NCBI RefSeq assembly: GCF_021354595.1
Contig: NZ_JADWYJ010000001.1
Span: 1,465,446-1,529,445, forward strand
Source: Maribellus sp. CM-23
GTDB lineage: Bacteria > Bacteroidota > Bacteroidia > Bacteroidales > Prolixibacteraceae
Direction: 5' to 3'
DNA: 64,000 nucleotides
Shown here: positions 20,504 through 28,381 of the stretch, in pieces
Numbering within the stretch: the stretch's first letter is position 1
How the letters are laid out: every line of letters begins with the position of its first letter
Translations under genes and position numbers: made by a program
The notes under the pieces: model-generated
What the model was told of the DNA's origin: nothing
The model's database searches: none
Seen by the model: only the letters and a program-made list of their open reading frames with translations

Positions 20504-21358
20504 ATGCTTAGTTCACTCAACAAAAAATACCCATTCAATGATAACTTAAAGATCAATGTGCGAACCATTACTTCGGTAAGTCTGGGTATTTTCTTATTTC
20601 TGCTTTTTTTTCAACCCTTCGAAATTCAGAATCCGGATTTCGACAACCGGCTTATTATTTTGGCCACCTTTGGCGCTATTACGCTGGTTTTACTAAGCAT
20701 TTTTCGGCTGGTTATTCCGTCTATCTTCATCAAAGCCTTTTCCGAAGAACGTTGGAACATCAAGAAAGAGATCATCATCGACCTGCTGTTTGTGATCTTT
20801 AACTCGGTAGCCTTTTCGTTTTTTGCCCGTTATGTGGGAGGTGTACGCATTAATTTCCCCATCGTGATCAACATTGTGATCCTCTCGATTTCAGCGGCGG
20901 CTGTTATGGTGACCATCAACCGGATTTACATGCTAAAAAAACAGATCGAAGAACTCAGCCAGTTTGTTCCTTCCGACCAAAAGCAGGAAAAAGAATCGAC
21001 CAGAGATGAAATGATTGATTTTGAATCGGAGAACAAAACAGAGTTTTTCCAGATTCCATCGGAGCAGGTTTTGCTGATTAAATCAGCCAACAATTACATT
21101 GAGGTGCTGTACAAAGAAGAAGGCGGCAGAACAAACAAGAAACTCATCCGGAATACACTAAAAAATACCGAGGAGCAATTAGCGCGCTACCAGGATATGA
21201 TCCGTTGCCATCGCTCCTACATTGTAAATCGAAAGCATGTTCAGAAACTGACGCGCGGAAACTACGGACTCGAACTTTCGCTGTTTAATTTCCCCCAACC
21301 TATTCATGTTTCGCGTCAATATGCACTAAAGGTAAAAGAAGCTCTTCGCCACCATTAA
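20504..21358 (+). CDS. Membrane-anchored LytTR-family transcriptional regulator
   Basis: This 284-residue protein has four predicted transmembrane helices (roughly residues 22-41, 50-75, 88-108, 116-142), a short linker, and a LytTR DNA-binding domain (about 180-280) containing IKSANNYIEVLY and RCHRSYIVNRKHV. There is no receiver domain or kinase, so the membrane part may itself sense a signal. Target genes are unknown, with the neighbouring ald as one candidate. Confidence 0.88.
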   Translation: MLSSLNKKYPFNDNLKINVRTITSVSLGIFLFLLFFQPFEIQNPDFDNRLIILATFGAITLVLLSIFRLVIPSIFIKAFSEERWNIKKEIIIDLLFVIFNSVAFSFFARYVGGVRINFPIVINIVILSISAAAVMVTINRIYMLKKQIEELSQFVPSDQKQEKESTRDEMIDFESENKTEFFQIPSEQVLLIKSANNYIEVLYKEEGGRTNKKLIRNTLKNTEEQLARYQDMIRCHRSYIVNRKHVQKLTRGNYGLELSLFNFPQPIHVSRQYALKVKEALRHH

Positions 21359-21566
21359 CTCTTCAAAACCGCCACAAATTCAAGTAACAATCATCTCTTA
21401 CTCGCACCTTCTCGAGTTGGGATAGTTGCCATTAATCCCAAATAAGCGGTATTCCAACCATTTCCGGGCATTTAATCACATTTTCTTGACACCAACCCCT
21501 TATTCTTTTTATACTTCTGTCCGCACATTTTCTTTGTACTACAGGAACACTTAAATATAACACCAC

Positions 21567-22070
21567 ATGAAAACATTATTAATATATCCGGAGAAAGATA
21601 ACACCACTAAAAGCTGGCTGAACAAGCTTGGCTTGAATACAAAAAAAATACACGCAACACCGCTGGAGCTACTCGAGATCTCCATCGAACTTCCAATTAC
21701 CTGGGAGAAGAAACTGATTGATTTGAGCGTGGAAAAACTTCGCGACAAAGACATCCTTTGGGCCGACCTCATCATAATAAAAACACAGCACAACCAAACT
21801 CAATCAGCCGGTTTGGTGGCCAAAAGATGCGATGCATTTCAAAAAAGAATAATCGTACAGGGAGAATTGGATGAATCACCACTCTGGAGTACCGAAAATA
21901 ATTCCCTATCCAGCTTCACCGAGATCGTTGACAACCTCTTTGACAATAGTTTTCTCCACGATTTTTTGGATGCCGGAATCAAAAAGAAACCAAACATCGG
22001 AAACTCGGAGTATTCTTTGTTCGATTTTTCCGGAAGCCTCAGAAAGCGACTCCAAATCGTACTTGACTAA
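21567..22070 (+). CDS. Small protein resembling the B12-binding N-domain of radical SAM enzymes
   Basis: This 167-residue soluble protein opens with MKTLLIYPEKDNTTKSW and continues with TPLELLEISIELPITWEKKLIDLSVEKLRDKDILWADLIII. The wording is very close to the start of B12-binding-domain radical SAM proteins (LLIYPEFPxTFW... LGLLTVAALLPxxWExRLVDLNVxxLxDEDLxWADLV), but the gene stops where the SAM half should begin. The canonical D-x-H-x-x-G cobalamin motif is not evident. It could be a free-standing domain or a remnant of a longer gene, although the frame is intact. The function is unknown. Confidence 0.55.
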   Translation: MKTLLIYPEKDNTTKSWLNKLGLNTKKIHATPLELLEISIELPITWEKKLIDLSVEKLRDKDILWADLIIIKTQHNQTQSAGLVAKRCDAFQKRIIVQGELDESPLWSTENNSLSSFTEIVDNLFDNSFLHDFLDAGIKKKPNIGNSEYSLFDFSGSLRKRLQIVLD

Positions 22071-22088
22071 GCATCAGAAAGCAAAAGG

Positions 22089-22853
22089 TTAAACCAAATC
22101 CACTTCAATCCCCTTTTCCCTCATTATGGCAATGGCATTGGGAGAAGCATTTTTATCGGTAATAATCCGATGAATCTGGTGCATGTCGCAGATCTTACCA
22201 AAGCCACGTTTCCCGAACTTTGAAGAATCAGCCAGAACAATTACTTCCTGCGCAGCCTTTATCATAAATTTATTGAGGTATGCTTCGTCCAGGTTACTGG
22301 TGGTAAGTCCAAAATCCAGGTCAATACCATCCACACTAATAAAAAGCTTGTTACAGGTCAGATCTTTTAAGAAATACTCTGCGTGAGGGCCGATAACCGA
22401 AGCAGAACTTTTCCTCATAATTCCACCCAGCTGAATTATTTCGATATTGGGCTTATAACTAAGCGTTAGCGAAACTTTAACCGAAGAAGTAATTACTGTT
22501 AACGGCTCGGCAAATGTCATTTGCTGCGCAAAACGCAAAAGAGTTGTTCCGGAGGCAATAATGATCCTGTCATTTTTCTCCAGCAACAGATTGGCCGCAT
22601 CGGCTATACGCGCTTTTTCTTCTACCTGAACTTTAGCCTTTTCATCAATGTGCCGGTCGTTAATCAATGAACTCAGCTGGCTTGCACTGCCATGATTCCG
22701 GTACAGCAACCTTCTTTCTTCGAGCTCCTTTAGATCCTTCCGGATCGTAACTTCCGAAACGCTTAGCTTTTTACTCAGATCCTGCACACGAACAAATCCC
22801 TTTTTCTCCAATTCGTTCAAAATAATTTTGTGCCTTTGCGCGATATTTCTCAT
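22089..22853 (-). CDS. DeoR/GlpR-family transcriptional regulator
   Basis: This 254-residue repressor has an N-terminal winged HTH (about 1-58, with VSEVTIRKDLKELEERRLLYRNHG) and a C-terminal DeoR-type sugar-phosphate sensor domain (ASGTTLLRFA and DGIDLDFGLTTSNLDEA visible). It is divergent from glpD across a 505-base gap, so it very probably controls the glycerol-phosphate genes and itself, with glycerol-3-phosphate or a related phosphate as inducer. Operator-like TTTCATTT sequences occur beside both promoters. Confidence 0.88.
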   Translation of the reverse strand: MRNIAQRHKIILNELEKKGFVRVQDLSKKLSVSEVTIRKDLKELEERRLLYRNHGSASQLSSLINDRHIDEKAKVQVEEKARIADAANLLLEKNDRIIIASGTTLLRFAQQMTFAEPLTVITSSVKVSLTLSYKPNIEIIQLGGIMRKSSASVIGPHAEYFLKDLTCNKLFISVDGIDLDFGLTTSNLDEAYLNKFMIKAAQEVIVLADSSKFGKRGFGKICDMHQIHRIITDKNASPNAIAIMREKGIEVDLV

Positions 22854-22873
22854 AATTTTAGTTTGTTTTCAAG

Positions 22874-22881
22874 CAAAAGTA
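22874..22881 (-). promoter_or_regulatory. Candidate -7 box (TACTTTTG) for the DeoR gene
   Basis: This is an exact TAnnTTTG match on the minus strand, 20 bases upstream of the start. It is adjacent to ATTCATTTCATTTTC (minus strand, 22883-22897), which shares TTTCATTTT with the repeats near glpD and could be an autoregulatory operator. Confidence 0.5.
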
Positions 22882-23238
22882 AGAAAATGAAATGAATACA
22901 ACACTATTAAGGTAATTTACTCACTCCGACCACATAGCCCACAACTACATGATTACAAGATCAATAAATCACATACTCTTATCTCGTCCTGAATTTACTT
23001 AATTTCGATTACTGGGAACATCACATTCACTTTACCAAAAAGCGAAACATGTGTTAAGTTAACGCGAAACAACTTTTTTGAGTATAATAACTTCTCCTAA
23101 ACGATTTCAAAAAATATCACACAACTACAAATAAATCAATCCCTTACAAAACATATTCAATTCCCTATCCTTGGCATTAAGGTCAACATAATAATGTCAT
23201 CCATGTTCAGCTCATAGCCCTTTTCAAAACCGAATAAA

Positions 23239-23268
23239 TTTCATTTAGTTTCATTTAGTTTCATTTTA
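23239..23268 (+). repeat. Three 10-bp-phased TTTCATTTAG repeats, probable GlpR-type operator
   Basis: TTTCATTTAG occurs at 23239-23248 and 23249-23258 and is followed by TTTCATTTTA at 23259-23268. The spacing is exactly one helical turn. It directly abuts the -33-like TTTTG of the glpD promoter, which is a good place for a repressor. A fourth weaker unit (TTTTGTTTTT) follows. Confidence 0.6.
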
Positions 23269-23301
23269 TTTTGTTTTTATCGAAACAGAAATTTATTTTT
23301 A
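23269..23301 (+). promoter_or_regulatory. Probable glpD promoter
   Basis: TTTTG at 23269-23273 is separated by 20 bases from TATTTTTA at 23294-23301. That is one mismatch from TAnnTTTG with canonical Bacteroidota spacing. The leader would be about 50 bases. Confidence 0.45.
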
Positions 23302-23358
23302 CTTCATGTTTTTAACACAAACAATTAAAAACCTTTAATATTTAAAATACCACATAAA

Positions 23359-24927
23359 ATGAACCGAGAGAGCTACATCGCACAATTGAAGTCATCAAAA
23401 GAAGAATGGGATTTCATTGTTGTGGGAGGAGGAGCCACGGGCCTGGGTATTGCAGTAGATGCAGCCACCCGCGGATACAAAACTGTTTTACTGGAACAAT
23501 CAGACTTTGCAAAAGCAACATCGAGCCGAAGCACAAAATTGGTGCACGGTGGAGTTCGCTACCTGCAAAAAGGAGATGTTGCTTTGGTGAGAGAAGCCTT
23601 GCGTGAAAGAGGATACCTGCGAAAAAATGCCCCACACCTGGTTAAAAACCAACGATTTATAATTGGAAATTATCTATGGTGGGAAAAACCATTCTACACG
23701 ATTGGGCTTACAGTGTACGATTTACTCGCAGGAAAAATGGGATTGGGACACTCGATCCCAATGAGCAAAAAAGAAGTAATAAAACATGTTCCCGAAATAG
23801 AGCAAAAGAATCTTAAAGGAGGAGTAGCATACAAAGACGGCCAGTTCGACGACGCACGCCTGGCTGTTAACCTTGTGCAAACTGCTACAGAGCATGGTGC
23901 AAATGTGGTAAACTATGTAAAAGTTACCGAACTGCTGAAAGACGCTAACGGAAAAGTTTCAGGTGTGGTGGCCCAAGATGAACTAAACGGTGGCACATTC
24001 AAACTAAAAGGGAAATGCATTATTAACGCCACCGGCATTTTTGTGGATGATATTATTAAAATGGATGCGCCCGAAGAAAAGCCATTGGTCAGACCCAGTC
24101 AGGGAGTGCATTTGGTTGTTGACAAGTCGTTTTTGGGCGGCGACGATGCCATTATGGTCCCCAAGACCAGCGATGGCCGCGTAATGTTCGGAGTACCGTG
24201 GCACAACCGGGTAATTCTGGGCACAACAGACACCCCGGTAAAAGACTTTGTTTTGGAACCCAAAGCCTTGCAGGAAGAAGTTGATTTCATTCTGGAAACA
24301 GCAGGTCGTTACCTTACCCGGAAGCCCCAGCGAAAGGACGTGCTTTGCGTTTTTGCAGGACTTAGACCACTGGCCGCCCCACAAAAACATGCGGACGAAA
24401 CCAAAACAAAAGAAATTTCGCGTAGTCATAAACTAATCGCCTCCGATTCAGACCTGATTACCATCACCGGAGGAAAATGGACTACCTACCGAATTATGGC
24501 GGAAGAAACGATTGACCTCGCAATAAAAAGAAAGAGTCTTCCTCTGAAGCCCTGTAAAACCAAAAACCTTAAAATACATGGCTACCGCGAAAATCCGGAT
24601 TACAATCATTGGCTCTATGTTTATGGTAGCGACCAAGACGAGATACTCCGTCTTCAGAAGGAGAATCCGGACTATGCCCATAAGTTAATCGACGACTACG
24701 ATTTTACGGTTGGGGAAGTAGTTTGGGCAATTAGAAACGAAATGGCACGCACCGTTGACGATGTATTGGCGCGCAGAGTGAGAGTACTCTACCTCGACGC
24801 CAAAGCGTCTATTGAAATTGCACCCAAAGTAGCCAAAATTATGGCACAGGAACTCCGGAAAGATGAAAGCTGGGAAAAAGAACAAGTCAAAACTTATACC
24901 GACATAGCCCAATGCTACCTGGCATAA
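23359..24927 (+). CDS. glpD: Glycerol-3-phosphate dehydrogenase (FAD)
   Basis: This 522-residue flavoprotein oxidises sn-glycerol-3-phosphate to dihydroxyacetone phosphate and reduces quinone. The FAD motif GGGATGLG is at 23-30, followed by the family signature S-S-R-S-T-K-L-V-H-G-G-V-R-Y-L near 55-70. A GGKWTTYR segment lies in the second half, and the DAO C-terminal domain covers the last ~120 residues. It is membrane-associated on the cytoplasmic side. It heads the glp cluster and has a phased repeat operator upstream. Confidence 0.92.
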   Translation: MNRESYIAQLKSSKEEWDFIVVGGGATGLGIAVDAATRGYKTVLLEQSDFAKATSSRSTKLVHGGVRYLQKGDVALVREALRERGYLRKNAPHLVKNQRFIIGNYLWWEKPFYTIGLTVYDLLAGKMGLGHSIPMSKKEVIKHVPEIEQKNLKGGVAYKDGQFDDARLAVNLVQTATEHGANVVNYVKVTELLKDANGKVSGVVAQDELNGGTFKLKGKCIINATGIFVDDIIKMDAPEEKPLVRPSQGVHLVVDKSFLGGDDAIMVPKTSDGRVMFGVPWHNRVILGTTDTPVKDFVLEPKALQEEVDFILETAGRYLTRKPQRKDVLCVFAGLRPLAAPQKHADETKTKEISRSHKLIASDSDLITITGGKWTTYRIMAEETIDLAIKRKSLPLKPCKTKNLKIHGYRENPDYNHWLYVYGSDQDEILRLQKENPDYAHKLIDDYDFTVGEVVWAIRNEMARTVDDVLARRVRVLYLDAKASIEIAPKVAKIMAQELRKDESWEKEQVKTYTDIAQCYLA

Positions 24928-24981
24928 GCTTGTTTAATAAAAGTGTAAATGATTAGCAATAAAACGTAAATAATAGAAACC

Positions 24982-24989
24982 TACTTTTG
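24982..24989 (+). promoter_or_regulatory. Candidate -7 box (TACTTTTG) for glpT
   Basis: This exact TAnnTTTG match lies 23 bases before glpT and is identical to the box of the DeoR gene. It suggests glpT can be transcribed separately from glpD. No -33 TTG is obvious. Confidence 0.45.
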
Positions 24990-25011
24990 CGAACTTTAAC
25001 AAATTAACTAA

Positions 25012-26355
25012 ATGCTTAATTTTAGAAATATACTTTCTCCCCCTCCACACAAAGAACTATTGCCTGAAGAGAAAATTGATCCTACGTATAAAAAATTACG
25101 CTGGCAGGTTTTTCTGGGCATTTTTATTGGTTATGCTGGCTATTACCTGGTTAGAAAGAACTTTTCGCTTGTTATGCCCGACCTGATTGAGCAAGGTTAC
25201 ACCAAAAGTCAATTGGGGATAGTTGCTTCAGCTGTCTCCATTGCCTACGGACTAAGCAAATTCCTGATGGGAGGAGTTTCCGACCGAAGCAATGCAAGGG
25301 TATTTCTTAGCCTTGGATTATTACTCTCGGCTGTGACCATCTTTAGCCTGGGGACAATCCCGTTGCTGACCTCATCAGTAACCATCATGTTCATTGTAAT
25401 CTTTATCAACGGTTGGTTTCAGGGAATGGGCTGGCCTCCCTGCGGACGTACAATGGTACACTGGTTTTCGACAAAAGAACGCGGCACCATGATGTCGATC
25501 TGGAACGTGGCCCACAACATCGGCGGCGGCCTGATTGGCCCACTGGCAGTGGTAGGAGTTGCCATTTTCGGGAACTGGCACAGTAAGCTATACTTTCCGG
25601 CATTAATTGCCATGGGTATTGCGTTCCTGGCCTATATTCTGATTCGGGATACTCCGCAATCCTGTGGTCTGCCAAATATTGAAGCCTACAAAAAAGATTA
25701 TCCGAAAGATTATAACCAAAGCTATGAAAAGGAATTTTCAGCAAGGGAAATTTTCTTCACCTATGTATTTAGAAACAAATTTTTGTGGCTCATTGCTTTT
25801 GCCAACGCCATGATTTACCTGGTTCGGTACGGAGTGCTCGACTGGGCCCCAACGTACCTCGACGAAGTAAAAGGCTTCTCGATTTCCGAATCGGGGTGGG
25901 CCTATTTTGCTTATGAATATGCAGGCATCCCTGGAACTCTGTTGTGTGGCTGGATTTCGGACAAAGTATTCAGGGGAAGACGAGCCCCCGCAATTATTAT
26001 TTACATGCTACTGGTGATGGTGGCCATTTATATGTACTGGCAAAATCCTGCCGGCCATATCATGATCGACAACATCGCCCTGATTGCCATCGGATTCCTC
26101 ATATACGGACCGGTTATGCTAATCGGAGTTCAGGCGCTTGATCTTGTTCCCAAAAAGGCAGCCGGAACTGCTGCAGGCCTTACCGGACTGTTCGGGTACC
26201 TCGGCGGAGCATTGCTGGCCAATATTGCCATCGGATTTATTGTGGACCACTGGGGCTGGGATGCGGCGTTTATCCTTATGCTCGCAGCCTGTGTGATTTC
26301 CATCATTTTCACCGCTTTTACCTGGAAAACAGAGAAGCAACGATTAATTGCTTAA
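25012..26355 (+). CDS. glpT: Glycerol-3-phosphate transporter (MFS, OPA family)
   Basis: This 447-residue inner-membrane transporter has about 12 hydrophobic segments. It belongs to the organophosphate:phosphate antiporter group, with a YAGYYLVRKNFSLVMP segment (about 40-55), GWFQGMGWPPCGRTMVHWFS near 138 and a central RDTPQSCGLP loop. It would import glycerol-3-phosphate in exchange for phosphate. The position between glpD and two secreted phosphohydrolases supports this. Confidence 0.9.
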   Translation: MLNFRNILSPPPHKELLPEEKIDPTYKKLRWQVFLGIFIGYAGYYLVRKNFSLVMPDLIEQGYTKSQLGIVASAVSIAYGLSKFLMGGVSDRSNARVFLSLGLLLSAVTIFSLGTIPLLTSSVTIMFIVIFINGWFQGMGWPPCGRTMVHWFSTKERGTMMSIWNVAHNIGGGLIGPLAVVGVAIFGNWHSKLYFPALIAMGIAFLAYILIRDTPQSCGLPNIEAYKKDYPKDYNQSYEKEFSAREIFFTYVFRNKFLWLIAFANAMIYLVRYGVLDWAPTYLDEVKGFSISESGWAYFAYEYAGIPGTLLCGWISDKVFRGRRAPAIIIYMLLVMVAIYMYWQNPAGHIMIDNIALIAIGFLIYGPVMLIGVQALDLVPKKAAGTAAGLTGLFGYLGGALLANIAIGFIVDHWGWDAAFILMLAACVISIIFTAFTWKTEKQRLIA

Positions 26356-26412
26356 TCTAAATCAATAAACAACAAAAGAACGCAGTTGCGTTTCATTCAA
26401 ATCAATTGAAAA

Positions 26413-27342
26413 ATGAGAAAGATCCTATTTATATTATCACTCACATTTCTCCTGTTCATACAGGGAATACAGGCTCAAACCTTTCGTCCGATCAAAGGAT
26501 GGTCGAAAGAAGTGAATGAGAAGCTTGAAAGCTTTTTGAACTCAACACTTACCATGACCGAGCGAAAAGTATCTGTTTTCGATTGCGACGGAACAACTTT
26601 CGGGCAGGTACCTCATTATTTAGCTGACGAAGCGCTTTACCGCTATGCCGACCAGGTTCTGAAAAACAGAAACGACAAAGACGCAAAAGAAAAGCTAGAG
26701 GTACTAAACCGCATGGTGAAAAACGGGGACAACGTGGGGAAAATATACGTAGAAGACCGCATTCATTTTCTGGCCGGCCTCTCTCCATCAGAGATAGAAA
26801 TGATTGGCTACAATTGCTTCCGCGAAGCCTATGAAGGGAAATTTTACCCCGAAATGAAGGAATTAATTGCCAACCTGAAGGAATACGGGTTTGAAGTTTG
26901 GGTGCTTACCGCATCTCCCGAAATTCTTTACCAGAAATTCGTGTCGGAACAATTGGGTATTCCTGAAATAAATATTTTGGGTGCCAAATGTGTGGTAAAA
27001 GAGGGCAAAACCACGAACGAAATCATTCTTCCGATTCCGCAGGACGATGGAAAAGCGCATACTATTGAAACCTACATTAAAACCAGACCGCTGATCGTAG
27101 GCGGCAACAGCCGAGGCGACATGGATATGTTGAACGAATCGGCCGGTCTGAAAATTATTGTAAACCCCGACGACAAAACGGTGCGGGGAGAAGAAGATGG
27201 CCCAATGAACGGCTATACCGTTAAATCGTACTGGGAGAAAGAAGGTGCTTTGATCGTAAAATGCAACGATGTGGCTGACCCTTCGGTGAAATTTTCCACT
27301 ACAGAATGGAAGATCAGGCAAAACCGCCCCAATCCGAAGTAA
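26413..27342 (+). CDS. Secreted HAD-superfamily phosphatase
   Basis: This 309-residue protein has a signal peptide (cleavage near GIQAQ, about 22). HAD motif I is VFDCDGTTF with D57 and D59. Motif II is in VWVLTASPE and motifs III/IV in GGNSRGDMDMLNES. It is phosphoserine-phosphatase-like in layout. Periplasmic or surface location plus the glp neighbours suggests it removes phosphate from a small phosphate ester, perhaps phosphocholine/phosphoethanolamine or glycerol phosphate (inference). It is 70 bases upstream of the phosphodiesterase gene. Confidence 0.8.
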   Translation: MRKILFILSLTFLLFIQGIQAQTFRPIKGWSKEVNEKLESFLNSTLTMTERKVSVFDCDGTTFGQVPHYLADEALYRYADQVLKNRNDKDAKEKLEVLNRMVKNGDNVGKIYVEDRIHFLAGLSPSEIEMIGYNCFREAYEGKFYPEMKELIANLKEYGFEVWVLTASPEILYQKFVSEQLGIPEINILGAKCVVKEGKTTNEIILPIPQDDGKAHTIETYIKTRPLIVGGNSRGDMDMLNESAGLKIIVNPDDKTVRGEEDGPMNGYTVKSYWEKEGALIVKCNDVADPSVKFSTTEWKIRQNRPNPK

Positions 27343-27421
27343 TAAAACCACTTCTCATCAAAAGACAAAAACGAACGATATTATATAGCGACAAACTGAT
27401 AAAACAAACAATTACATACAG

Positions 27422-28189
27422 ATGAAAACAACATTTCTTTTATTTTTCATGATTACGGCAAGCTTTCCTTTGTTTGCACAGGTAGAGTTTGTAGGACACA
27501 GAGGAGCTTCTTACCTGGCTCCTGAGAATACAGTTGCAGCAGCTAAACTCGGATGGGAACTTGGAGCCGACGGAGTTGAAATTGATATCTACCTTACGCC
27601 CGATCAACGGGTGGTGGCGATCCACGACAAAACCACCAAAAGAACAACCGGAGTCGACCTGGTAGTTTCGGAAACAAAATCAAAAAAACTTAGAAAGCTG
27701 GATGCCGGTACCTGGAAAGATGAAAAATTTGCCGGAGAAAAGATCCCCTTTGTGGAAGAAGTACTGAAGATTATTCCTGAAGACAGATACTTAGTTATCG
27801 AAATCAAAACCGGTCCTGAAATTTTTACGGCTTTACAAAAAGCGATCAAAAAATCGGGCAAGGCAAAACAAGTAAAATTTATCGCCTTTAACTGGGAAAC
27901 GATTCTCATGGCCAAAAAACTGTATCCTGAAAACGACTGCTACTGGCTCACCTCATCGGCCAAAGATTTGGATAACAAAATCGGGGAATGTGCTGCACTG
28001 GGCCTTGAAGGAATAGATGTAAATGCAAAACTGGTTACTCCGGAAACAATGGACAAAGCCAAAAAACTTGGACTGGATGTTTGGTGCTGGACAGTTGACA
28101 AACCAGAAGACGCCAAACGAGTTGCCGACCTGGGAGTAAGCGCCATTACAACCAACCGCCCGGGATGGTTGCGCGAACAGTTAAGATAA
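27422..28189 (+). CDS. Secreted glycerophosphodiester phosphodiesterase
   Basis: This 255-residue GDPD-family enzyme has a signal peptide (to about residue 19). The family's catalytic residues are all visible: H26-R27 in VGHRGAS, E35 in APENT, E53 and D55 in GVEIDIYLT, and H68 in AIHDK. It hydrolyses glycerophosphodiesters to glycerol-3-phosphate plus alcohol, feeding GlpT and GlpD. A decayed piece of a second copy lies at 37193-37322. Confidence 0.9.
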   Translation: MKTTFLLFFMITASFPLFAQVEFVGHRGASYLAPENTVAAAKLGWELGADGVEIDIYLTPDQRVVAIHDKTTKRTTGVDLVVSETKSKKLRKLDAGTWKDEKFAGEKIPFVEEVLKIIPEDRYLVIEIKTGPEIFTALQKAIKKSGKAKQVKFIAFNWETILMAKKLYPENDCYWLTSSAKDLDNKIGECAALGLEGIDVNAKLVTPETMDKAKKLGLDVWCWTVDKPEDAKRVADLGVSAITTNRPGWLREQLR

Positions 28190-28360
28190 ATAACAACAAG
28201 TGGCGCCTTTTGTGCCACTAAATCACGAAGTACGTTATGGGTCTCCTTGATGACAAATAACGGTGGAGAAAAAGAGGACATGAAGTATTTCATCGAAATG
28301 AGAGTGGATTATTTTACAAGGAATTATCCGGAACATTTAGAGAAATTACTTACCAAATAA
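28190..28360 (+). pseudogene. Open frame after GDPD, possibly a decayed gene tail
   Basis: After the GDPD stop the same frame stays open to a stop at 28358-28360. It includes an ATG at 28250 that would give 36 residues ending in YFTRNYPEHLEKLLTK. In another frame MGLLDDK precedes a stop at about the same point, so a frameshifted C-terminal remnant is possible. There is no good ribosome-binding site and I recognise no family. It could also be a real small peptide. Confidence 0.25.
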
Positions 28361-28381
28361 GAATAGATACATTTTAAACGA

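Larger units (their letters stand above)
22854..23358. promoter_or_regulatory. Divergent DeoR-glpD control region
   Basis: This 505-base gene-free, AT-rich region contains the DeoR promoter at its left end. At the right it holds a phased direct repeat (23239-23268) and the probable glpD promoter (23269-23301). The middle (about 22910-23220) shows nothing I can name. Confidence 0.5.
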
